Shown one piece after another: positions 22,049 through 28,420 of a DNA stretch of 43,318 nucleotides. Location of the stretch: contig CACXFS010000051.1 in assembly GCA_902766885.1 (NCBI GenBank), forward strand, positions 1-43,318. Direction: 5' to 3'. A model generated the notes under the pieces. The model worked only from the letters and a program-made list of their open reading frames with translations, did no database searches and had not been told where the DNA came from. Both the position numbers and the translations under genes were made by a program. The stretch's first letter is position 1; each line of letters begins with the position of its first letter. Source of the DNA: an uncultured Ruminococcus sp. (lineage in GTDB: Bacteria; Bacillota; Clostridia; Oscillospirales; Acutalibacteraceae).

Positions 22049-24547
22049 TTATTTTACTGCCTTTACCCTCTTATTAAGCTTTGTAGACTCCTTATAGGGC
22101 TTGAACAGCATATAGAGCATACCTGCAAGCAAGAGAATTGCAACGATAAGTCCTATAATATCGAGGTTGCCAGTAAAAGCAGAGCCTATCTGATTAATCA
22201 TCAGCGAAATTGCATAGGCAAAACCGCACTGATAGAGTATTGCAAATGCAGTCCATTTTGCCGAGTTCATCTCACGCTTGATTGCACCGATTGCGGCAAA
22301 GCAGGGGGCGCAAAGCAAGTTGAACGTAAGGAAAGAGAAACCGCTGACGGAAGTGAATGCTGCTGCAATGTTCTGATAAACGCTTGCTTCACCGCCGCCG
22401 TAAAGAATACCGAGAGTTCCGACGATATTTTCCTTTGCGACAAGTCCTGTGATTGATGCAACAGCCGCCTGCCAGTTGCCCCAGCCGAGAGGATTGAATA
22501 TCCATGCAATTGCGTTACCTATTGCGGCAAGAATACTACAATCAATCTGTTCATCTGTAAGCATTTGGAACGAACCGTCAATAAAGCCGAAGTAGGTAGT
22601 AAACCAAACGAAGATTGTAGAAATGAGAATGATTGTGCCTGCCTTTTTGATGAACGACCAGCCACGCTCCCACATTGAACGAAGAACGTTGCCGACTGTC
22701 GGCATATGATATGCAGGCAACTCCATAACAAACGGTGCAGGCTCGCCCGAGAACGGTCTTGTCTTTTTAAGCATAATACCCGAGATAATGATAGCCGCCA
22801 TACCCATAAAGTATGCGCTTGGTGCTACCCACCACGCTCCGCCGAAGATTGCGCCCGCAATCATTGCGATAAACGGAAGCTTTGCACCGCAGGGGATAAA
22901 CGTAGTTGTCATAATCGTCATTCTGCGGTCACGTTCGTTTTCAATCGTTCTTGACGCCATAATGCCCGGAACGCCGCAGCCTGTGCCGATAAGTACAGGG
23001 ATAAATGATTTACCCGAAAGTCCGAATTTTCTAAAGATACGGTCGAGCACGAACGCAATTCGTGACATATAGCCGCAAGCCTCGAGGAATGCAAGGAAGA
23101 TAAACAGCACGAGCATCTGCGGAACAAATCCGAGAACTGCGCCAAGACCTGCGACAATACCGTCGAGAATCAAGCCTTGTAACCAATCTGCGCAATTTAC
23201 GGCATTGAGTCCGTCCTCAACAAGTACGGGAATACCGGGCACCCACACTCCGTAATTTGTAGGGTCGGGTTCTTCACATTCGTATTTTTTAAAAACTTCT
23301 ACAGCGGCTGAAAGCTCCTCGCCTGTGAATGTAACGTCCTCGGTTGCAAGGGTTTCTTCATCTTCAAGTGTATATTCAGCCGTATCACTCGGTGAGAACT
23401 GGGAGGAATACGATTTTAAAGCGGATAGGGCAACGGCTGAATCAAAGGTTTCCGATTCAGTGTCGAGTGCCTCTGCAAGCTCCTCGCTTCCCTCTTTGCC
23501 TAAGTCTATAAATGCATTTACAACATTTGTTGCATCGCCGAATTCTCCGACTTCTTCTTCATAAGCTGACGAGCCGATTCCGAGCAGGTGCCAGCCGTCA
23601 CCGAACACACCGTCATTTGCCCAGTCAGTCGCCCACGTGCCGACAGTTGTTACCGACACGAAATAGACTATGAACATAATTACTGCAAAAATCGGAAGTG
23701 CCGCAAAACGGTTAGTAACAACCTTGTCGATTTTATCCGAGGTTGAAAGCTTGCCTGCGCTTTTCTTTTTGTAACAGCCTTTCATAAGCTGTGCAATATA
23801 AATATAACGCTCATTGGTGATTATGCTTTCTGCATCATCGTCAAGCTCATCTTCAGCAGCCTTGATGTCCTGCTCAATATGATTGAGTGTGCTTTCCGAA
23901 AGCTTTAGCTTTTCAAGCACCTTGTCATCACGCTCAAAGATTTTGATTGCGTACCAGCGCTGCTGCTCGGCAGGCATATCGTGAACAGCCGCCTCTTCAA
24001 TGTGGGCAATTGCGTGTTCAACCGGTCCTGAGAATGTGTGCATAGGAACAGTCTTTGAATTTTTAGCCGCATCAATTGCCGCCTCAGCGGCTTCCATAAC
24101 TCCATTTCCCTTGAGAGCTGAAATCTCTACAATCTTACAGCCAAGCTCACGAGAAAGTTCAGGGATGTTAATTTTATCTCCGTTTTTTCTCACAATATCC
24201 ATCATATTGATTGCAACGACTACGGGAATACCAAGTTCTGTAAGCTGAGTTGTAAGGTACAGGTTTCTTTCAAGGTTAGTACCGTCAACTATGTTGAGAA
24301 TAGCGTCGGGACGTTCGCCGATAAGATAGTTTCTTGCCACAACCTCCTCAAGAGTATAGGGCGAAAGAGAATATATGCCGGGAAGGTCGGTGATAACTAC
24401 GCCGTCGTGCTTTTTGAGCTTGCCTTCCTTCTTCTCCACTGTAACACCCGGCCAGTTACCGACAAACTGATTTGAGCCTGTCAAGGCATTGAACAGCGTT
24501 GTTTTTCCGCTGTTCGGGTTGCCTGCAAGGGCAATTCGCAAATTCAT
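22049..24547 (-). CDS. feoB: Ferrous iron transporter FeoB
   Basis: 832 residues. N-terminal GTPase domain (1-165) with G1 GNPNSGKTT, G3 DLPGIYSLSPY and G4 NMMD, then the helical GDI domain (to ~270) and the membrane domain with Gate motifs (CGVPGIMASR, IPCGAKLPF). A long acidic extracytoplasmic segment (about residues 305-450) sits between the first and second membrane helices; it is much longer than in E. coli FeoB. It imports Fe(II) across the cytoplasmic membrane. It lies downstream of two feoA genes and upstream of the Cys-rich protein. The 80-bp gap to feoA carries a palindrome (24568-24583) and a small hairpin. Confidence 0.97.
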   Translation of the reverse strand: MNLRIALAGNPNSGKTTLFNALTGSNQFVGNWPGVTVEKKEGKLKKHDGVVITDLPGIYSLSPYTLEEVVARNYLIGERPDAILNIVDGTNLERNLYLTTQLTELGIPVVVAINMMDIVRKNGDKINIPELSRELGCKIVEISALKGNGVMEAAEAAIDAAKNSKTVPMHTFSGPVEHAIAHIEEAAVHDMPAEQQRWYAIKIFERDDKVLEKLKLSESTLNHIEQDIKAAEDELDDDAESIITNERYIYIAQLMKGCYKKKSAGKLSTSDKIDKVVTNRFAALPIFAVIMFIVYFVSVTTVGTWATDWANDGVFGDGWHLLGIGSSAYEEEVGEFGDATNVVNAFIDLGKEGSEELAEALDTESETFDSAVALSALKSYSSQFSPSDTAEYTLEDEETLATEDVTFTGEELSAAVEVFKKYECEEPDPTNYGVWVPGIPVLVEDGLNAVNCADWLQGLILDGIVAGLGAVLGFVPQMLVLFIFLAFLEACGYMSRIAFVLDRIFRKFGLSGKSFIPVLIGTGCGVPGIMASRTIENERDRRMTIMTTTFIPCGAKLPFIAMIAGAIFGGAWWVAPSAYFMGMAAIIISGIMLKKTRPFSGEPAPFVMELPAYHMPTVGNVLRSMWERGWSFIKKAGTIILISTIFVWFTTYFGFIDGSFQMLTDEQIDCSILAAIGNAIAWIFNPLGWGNWQAAVASITGLVAKENIVGTLGILYGGGEASVYQNIAAAFTSVSGFSFLTFNLLCAPCFAAIGAIKREMNSAKWTAFAILYQCGFAYAISLMINQIGSAFTGNLDIIGLIVAILLLAGMLYMLFKPYKESTKLNKRVKAVK

Positions 24548-24567
24548 ATGTATTTCCTCACTTTCAA

Positions 24568-24583
24568 GTTAGTTTTTGCTAAC
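24568..24583. promoter_or_regulatory. Palindromic box 1 upstream of feoB
   Basis: GTTAGT-TTTT-GCTAAC, matching the RTTAGY-N4-GCTAAC pattern shared by four sites at this locus. It lies about 20 nt upstream of the feoB start. Confidence 0.5.
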
Positions 24584-24589
24584 TGATAT

Positions 24590-24618
24590 TTTAAATAATA
24601 AGGGGATTTAAGCCCCTT
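24590..24618 (-). terminator. Weak hairpin between feoA and feoB
   Basis: AAGGGG (24600-24605) pairs with CCCCTT (24613-24618). A TTATTATTT stretch follows on the minus strand. It could be a partial terminator that lowers feoB relative to feoA. Confidence 0.35.
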
Positions 24619-24627
24619 TAATTAATA

Positions 24628-24849
24628 TTATTCTACCTCAATCATTTCAGCATCTGCCTTGCGGATTGAAAGCTCATATCCACGAACAGTTACTTCAACA
24701 GGGTCGCCCAAGGGTGCAACCTTGCGGATATGCACTTCGACTCCCTTTGTAATTCCCATATCCATAATTCTGCGTTTTACTGCTCCCTCGCCGTGAAGCT
24801 TTACTACCCTGACGGTATCGCCGATTTTTGCCTGTTTTAAAGTTTTCAT
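24628..24849 (-). CDS. feoA: FeoA domain protein
   Basis: 73 residues with the SH3-like FeoA fold: KIGDTVRVVKLHGEGAVKRR, MDMGITKGVEVHIRKVAPLGD, PVEVTVRGYELSIRKADAEMI. FeoA is a small cytoplasmic partner of FeoB required for Fe(II) uptake. An AGGAGG site precedes the start. It is the second of two adjacent feoA genes; its basic, glycine-centred sequence is the one closest to classical FeoA. Confidence 0.92.
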   Translation of the reverse strand: MKTLKQAKIGDTVRVVKLHGEGAVKRRIMDMGITKGVEVHIRKVAPLGDPVEVTVRGYELSIRKADAEMIEVE

Positions 24850-24883
24850 TTGTTTACCTCCTCGTAATAATTTACACAGAAAA

Positions 24884-25096
24884 CTAAACCATAATCTTCT
24901 GCGCCATTTCCTTGCTTATTGCTATGCGGGATTCCTTTACCTTTACTATTACGTTTCCGCCGATGGTGTTAATCACCGTTACGGCTCCGCCCACGTTAAA
25001 GCCGAGGTTTTCAAGATGTGTTCTGACCTCCTGCTTTCCACCGATTTTCTTGATAATGTTTTCTTCTCCGATATCTGCAAATGTAAGCGGCATCAT
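24884..25096 (-). CDS. feoA: FeoA domain protein, first gene of the feo operon
   Basis: 70 residues, SH3-like FeoA fold: MPLTFADIGEENIIKKIGGK, HLENLGFNVGGAVTVINTIG, NVIVKVKESRIAISKEMAQKIM. Its divergence from the second copy suggests the two FeoA proteins form a heteromeric partner for FeoB or have split roles, as in other clostridia with paired feoA genes. It starts at ATG 25096 after AGGTGG. It is transcribed from the strong promoter at 25179-25207, with two palindromic boxes between promoter and gene. Confidence 0.92.
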   Translation of the reverse strand: MMPLTFADIGEENIIKKIGGKQEVRTHLENLGFNVGGAVTVINTIGGNVIVKVKESRIAISKEMAQKIMV

Positions 25097-25120
25097 TATT
25101 CCACCTCTCAGACAAGTTCA

Positions 25121-25136
25121 ATTAGCTGTAGCTAAC
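25121..25136. promoter_or_regulatory. Palindromic box 2 in the feo leader
   Basis: ATTAGC-TGTA-GCTAAC, 25 nt upstream of the first feoA start and about 35 nt downstream of the predicted transcription start. Confidence 0.5.
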
Positions 25137-25154
25137 TCAATATGTGAATTTTAG

Positions 25155-25170
25155 GTTAGCTTTCGCTAAC
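25155..25170. promoter_or_regulatory. Palindromic box 3 at the feo transcription start
   Basis: GTTAGC-TTTC-GCTAAC, with 7-bp arms (GGTTAGC/GCTAACC). It covers about +2 to +17 relative to the predicted start, an ideal repressor position. Confidence 0.6.
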
Positions 25171-25178
25171 CGTTAAAT

Positions 25179-25207
25179 ATTATAATAATACTTCCTTGAT
25201 TTGTCAA
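25179..25207 (-). promoter_or_regulatory. Promoter of the feo operon
   Basis: On the minus strand, perfect TTGACA (25202-25207), a 17-nt spacer and perfect TATAAT (25179-25184). A promoter this strong next to an iron transporter implies tight repression. Confidence 0.8.
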
Positions 25208-25262
25208 TATTATTTTCAGAATTTTTCGGCTCATCTGAAATTTTCAGCAAGTCGTATATTTG

Positions 25263-25278
25263 GTTAGTTCTCGCTAAC
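25263..25278. promoter_or_regulatory. Palindromic box 4 between feo and the tandem RNAs
   Basis: GTTAGT-TCTC-GCTAAC, 56 bp upstream of the feo -35 and 70 bp upstream of the first non-coding RNA's -35. Confidence 0.5.
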
Positions 25279-25347
25279 TAAATGTATTGTACAAAATAAC
25301 AATGCAATTTATGTGCAAATTACGATTTATTTCTTGCACTTATACCT

Positions 25348-25376
25348 TTGACATATTCAAAAAAATCGGCTATACT
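25348..25376 (+). promoter_or_regulatory. Promoter of tandem RNA 1
   Basis: TTGACA (25348-25353), 17 nt, TATACT (25371-25376). Confidence 0.75.
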
Positions 25377-25382
25377 GATTTT

Positions 25383-25452
25383 GGAGATAAGCCGAGCCCT
25401 GTCGCCACTTGACTATTCTTGTGCCGTATTAGCCTTGACGCTTATCTCCAAA
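25383..25452 (+). ncRNA. Candidate small RNA 1 with closing stem
   Basis: TTTGGAGATAAGC (25380-25392) pairs perfectly over 13 bp with GCTTATCTCCAAA (25440-25452). The predicted +1 is at about 25383, the first G of the stem. The ~47-nt interior is C/U-rich (GAGCCCTGTCGCC ...). No start codon with a ribosome site and no following gene on this strand were found. There is no T run after the stem, so the 3' end may be made by processing. Class not recognised. Confidence 0.5.
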
Positions 25453-25478
25453 TTTATTTATAAACATCGACAGAATAA

Positions 25479-25507
25479 TTGACGTTGAAATAAATGAGTG
25501 CTATAAT
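25479..25507 (+). promoter_or_regulatory. Promoter of tandem RNA 2
   Basis: TTGACG (25479-25484), 17 nt, TATAAT (25502-25507). Confidence 0.75.
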
Positions 25508-25513
25508 TTAACA

Positions 25514-25595
25514 AAATGTAGAGGCGATGTTGGATCCCTTGCTATCGTAATTTCAGTAGTAACACCCAAGTTTCAAGCCTCTGCATTTTCTTTTA
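25514..25595 (+). ncRNA. Candidate small RNA 2 with closing stem
   Basis: AAATGTAGAGGC (25514-25525) pairs over 12 bp (one G-U) with GCCTCTGCATTT (25577-25588), followed by TCTTTT. The stem begins at the predicted +1. The interior includes a possible GTTGG/CCAAG inner pairing and a CCCTTGC stretch. The architecture is the same as RNA 1 but the sequence is different. The DNA from 25600 to 25820 holds no other recognisable feature. Confidence 0.5.
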
Positions 25596-25820
25596 GATAT
25601 AACCCAAGCTTTTTTCAAAAAAAATAAATATATGGATAATAATACCGCAATGCTTAGTAGCACTAAGGTATAAAGAAATAATTTTATTTATTAGTTTAAA
25701 TACTTTCTCTCTGTTTTCTATCAGTATAATTACTATACGACAAATATTTCCTGTAAATAAAACAATAACATTGTAAAATAAAATATATTGTCATATTTCA
25801 GAGGTTAAAAATATTTTACT

Positions 25821-25866
25821 ATAAAAAATCCCTCCCGTCAGATACATTGTACCTAATAGGAGGGAT
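25821..25866 (-). terminator. Terminator of the amide hydrolase gene
   Basis: ATCCCTCC (25828-25835) pairs with GGAGGGAT (25859-25866). On the minus strand a TTTTTTATAG tail follows. Confidence 0.75.
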
Positions 25867-25934
25867 GAATACGGATGTGTCAAATCGCTTAATTTAATTT
25901 TACTTTGCAGAATACGTTAAACACCCGCTACCAC

Positions 25935-27056
25935 TCATTTTTCCGGCGTCGTCACCTTGTTTTCCAGCTCGCAATGTGTTACGTCATCCCAGTTGCGGCG
26001 GATGGCGATATCGGCGGTAAGGTCAGTATTGTTATATGAAATAGACCACTGGGTGTTGCTTGTGACGTCATCGGGGTTGGGGTCTTGTGCCGCCGATTTC
26101 ATTGCGTTCCACACGGTATCGCCTGTGTAATTGCCTTTTTCCGTCTCCAGCACCTTCAGCACGGCGTCATAGCGTTCCTTGCCGTGACCGTAGATGCCGT
26201 TTTTTTGATTTGGAAGCACCTCATCCTTATAACGAATCAAGAAATTAGTAACCGCCTCTGATGGAGTATCTATAAGCTCTCTTGGTTCGCCGTTAATGTC
26301 ATACTCTATTACTCTGCCATCGCCTGATGCATCGTTGATGTAAAAATGATAGTCTCTGCCACTGGAAGCAAACATGTCATAGCTTCGCAATAGCTCCACC
26401 GCTTCCTCTGTGGTCGCCGCCCGGTCAAGCACAAGACGTATTGCAAGCGTGGTCGAAATGACGGGCTTGCCGGTGTTCTGGTGCACAGGCTCGCTATCCA
26501 GCGTCAGCACGGCGATGGACACACCCTTTTCGTTCATACCGTCAAGACATACAAAAGGCGCAGTCAGGCTCGCCATCTTAGTTTTGATATTCTCATCAGG
26601 CACATTTGCCGAAACATTGTCAAGTGCGGCAAAGGCAATAGACTTATATCCGTCCTTTGGAGCACAGTAAACCAACATAGCAGATGTATCTTTACTAAAA
26701 TCGTAATTACGTCCCATATGAACGTCGCCGTCCGTATCGGTCAGACTAAACGCCGTACAGCCGAAATTGGGTGCTTCGATCTTCACAGGCAACAGCGGCA
26801 GCGCCTCTTTCAGAATCGCATCGATCATCGTCTGATCGTCCTTAATGCCGTAATCGATAATATTGTCAAGATTGTAGTCGTATTGGACATCCATGCTATA
26901 GAGATTGTATCCATCCTCGTAATCCGTAAGCTGCTCAATGCTGCTGAAGGTCTGGATTCTGGTGAAATACAGTCCCAAAAACGCAACGGCGGCTAATACA
27001 ATAACCGCTAAAATCGCCACTAAAACTATTAAAATACGTTTCTTCACTTTATTCAT
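25935..27056 (-). CDS. Membrane-anchored linear amide C-N hydrolase (choloylglycine hydrolase/penicillin acylase superfamily)
   Basis: 373 residues from ATG 27056. One N-terminal membrane helix (about residues 8-30) precedes an Ntn-hydrolase domain. The expected nucleophile is Cys100 in NFGCTAFSLTD, followed by the family pattern GDVHMGRNYDF, and later by VSIAVLTLDSE and a late NTQWSISYNN. In this superfamily the cysteine becomes N-terminal after removal of the preceding segment, so a ~99-residue pro-region with membrane anchor would have to be cleaved. Substrates are linear amides such as N-acyl amino acids, penicillin V or bile-salt conjugates; none can be assigned. A longer frame starts 12 codons upstream, but AAGGAGG gives 8-nt spacing to ATG 27056. 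It follows the TetR gene by 110 bp in the same direction. Confidence 0.85.
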   Translation of the reverse strand: MNKVKKRILIVLVAILAVIVLAAVAFLGLYFTRIQTFSSIEQLTDYEDGYNLYSMDVQYDYNLDNIIDYGIKDDQTMIDAILKEALPLLPVKIEAPNFGCTAFSLTDTDGDVHMGRNYDFSKDTSAMLVYCAPKDGYKSIAFAALDNVSANVPDENIKTKMASLTAPFVCLDGMNEKGVSIAVLTLDSEPVHQNTGKPVISTTLAIRLVLDRAATTEEAVELLRSYDMFASSGRDYHFYINDASGDGRVIEYDINGEPRELIDTPSEAVTNFLIRYKDEVLPNQKNGIYGHGKERYDAVLKVLETEKGNYTGDTVWNAMKSAAQDPNPDDVTSNTQWSISYNNTDLTADIAIRRNWDDVTHCELENKVTTPEK

Positions 27057-27166
27057 GTCATTTCCTCCTTTTAGGTTTTGTATAAATCCCATTGGTTAAT
27101 AGATTTTTTATTTCTTCATCAATATCGGCATTTCTTCTTAAGGAATATAATCAGTGCATCCTTAGC

Positions 27167-27772
27167 TTATTCTGTAATAGCACCCGACCTTGCATTCGGG
27201 TTATATTTCATAATAAAGAGCTCCAAACTTTCTTTCAGCACTTCTATCTGGGATTTCAGATAAAATTCGTCCTCAAATAATGCGTAATGTACGCAAGCTC
27301 TGATCAGAATGAATATCAGAGGCGTCAGTTTTTCGTAGGGAATACCGAGTTTGCCTTCTAAGTTTTTTGCGTATTCGGTATAACGCTTATCAACACCTGC
27401 AAAGAATTTCTGACCGTATTCTCTGTATTTCGGGTGGGTATAAACCTGATACATCAGGCGGTATTTCTTTCCGTGTTTTTTTGCCGTCCAGTACGGTATC
27501 TCGTCAATGAACCGCCATAACTCCTCAACATCTGTGGGGGCTTTCGCCATAAAGTCATCTTCCACCTTACTCATGCAGTATTCGGTGGATTGGATGATCA
27601 GATCATCTAAATCCTTAAAATATGTATAAATCATAGATGTGTTATATCCGCAATACTTAGCCAAACCTCGAATACCGGTGCCGTGAAGCCCTAAATCAGC
27701 AAAACCGTTAAAGCACTTTTCCATAAGCTCAATTTTTTTTGCATTCCATTGTTCTTCTGTATAATTCGCCAC
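27167..27772 (-). CDS. TetR-family transcriptional regulator
   Basis: 201 residues from GTG 27772 (AAGGGGG about 7 nt upstream). An N-terminal TetR helix-turn-helix (GIRGLAKYCGYNTSMIYTYF, then KDLDDLI) is followed by an all-helical ligand domain rich in aromatic and charged residues (WRFIDEIPYWTAKKHGKKYR). It probably controls itself and the downstream amide hydrolase. A closely related but broken copy lies at 41273-41861 in the same orientation, with a matching upstream promoter, so this locus was duplicated around the NRPS island. Confidence 0.9.
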   Translation of the reverse strand: MANYTEEQWNAKKIELMEKCFNGFADLGLHGTGIRGLAKYCGYNTSMIYTYFKDLDDLIIQSTEYCMSKVEDDFMAKAPTDVEELWRFIDEIPYWTAKKHGKKYRLMYQVYTHPKYREYGQKFFAGVDKRYTEYAKNLEGKLGIPYEKLTPLIFILIRACVHYALFEDEFYLKSQIEVLKESLELFIMKYNPNARSGAITE

Positions 27773-27867
27773 CTGTCAGCCCCCTTAATTCAAATCGTTC
27801 GTAACAAATAAAGTATAACATGCATCTGATTAAAATGCAATATGTTTCAGTATTTTAATGTACGAAC
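27183..27867 (-). repeat. Direct repeat, copy A (intact tetR plus promoter)
   Basis: About 685 bp covering the tetR coding region and its promoter. It is strongly similar along its length to 41274-41957 in the same orientation. The two copies flank the partner-switch/NRPS block. Confidence 0.8.
27812..27840 (-). promoter_or_regulatory. Promoter of tetR
   Basis: On the minus strand, TTGCAT (27835-27840), 17 nt, TATACT (27812-27817). It is conserved upstream of the broken copy (41902-41930). Confidence 0.6.
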
Positions 27868-28012
27868 TTATTCCTCTCTAAACATATTGCATAAGAGCAA
27901 ATTTGATATGGAAATAAAATAAATTTATATGTATTTCACGAATGCTTACATCATAATTTTTCTAAATTTTTGCTCATCTGAAAATCTGATTATTCATAGC
28001 AGCCACCCTTGT

Positions 28013-28420
28013 CTAAATGTTTTTCTTGATTTTAAGTATGTTCTGTCCGTCCTTGTATTCATAAGTAATTTCATCCATACTTTTTTTAACAATATATATT
28101 CCAAGTCCGCCAACCCTGCGTTCTTCCGCCGAAAGCGTTATGTCAGGCTCCTCAGCGGAAAGCGGATCATACTGCACTCCATGGTCAATAAAAGTGATAA
28201 TAACTGCAGGAGGATTTTCGTTTTCTTCGACGCGAACCGTAGCAGGACCTACATCGGGTTTATAAGCATAATGAGCAATATTTCCGAACAATTCGTCAAT
28301 AGCAATATCAATCTGCATTTTCGCCTTTAAAGGACATCCGAAAGCATTAAGCTGCTCATCAACAAAATCCGTTACCGATGTAATGTTATCAACAGTTGCA
28401 TCAACGGTTAATTCCTTCAT
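28013..28420 (-). CDS. RsbW-like anti-sigma factor / serine kinase
   Basis: 135 residues of GHKL ATPase fold: N box IDIAIDELFGNIAHYAY, G1 box FIDHGVQYDPLS and G2-like RRVGGLGIYIVKK. These proteins phosphorylate STAS antagonists and hold a sigma factor or other partner when unphosphorylated STAS is lacking. The ribosome site GGAGG is 7-8 nt upstream of ATG. The gene overlaps the end of the SpoIIE phosphatase gene by 20 bp, so the two are translationally coupled. It is the last gene of the STAS-SpoIIE-RsbW operon. The 27868-28012 stretch downstream shows no clear terminator. Confidence 0.88.
   Translation of the reverse strand: MKELTVDATVDNITSVTDFVDEQLNAFGCPLKAKMQIDIAIDELFGNIAHYAYKPDVGPATVRVEENENPPAVIITFIDHGVQYDPLSAEEPDITLSAEERRVGGLGIYIVKKSMDEITYEYKDGQNILKIKKNI

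Noticed and set aside
25514..25530. GTAGAGGCG in small RNA 2 recalls the start of lysine riboswitches
   Set aside because: The element is only about 75 nt, lacks the other conserved lysine riboswitch helices and has no downstream gene.
25600..25815. Minus-strand frame of about 65 codons rich in Ile and Phe, membrane-like
   Set aside because: It has no ATG, GTG or TTG start with a ribosome site, and its composition is what AT-rich DNA gives by chance.
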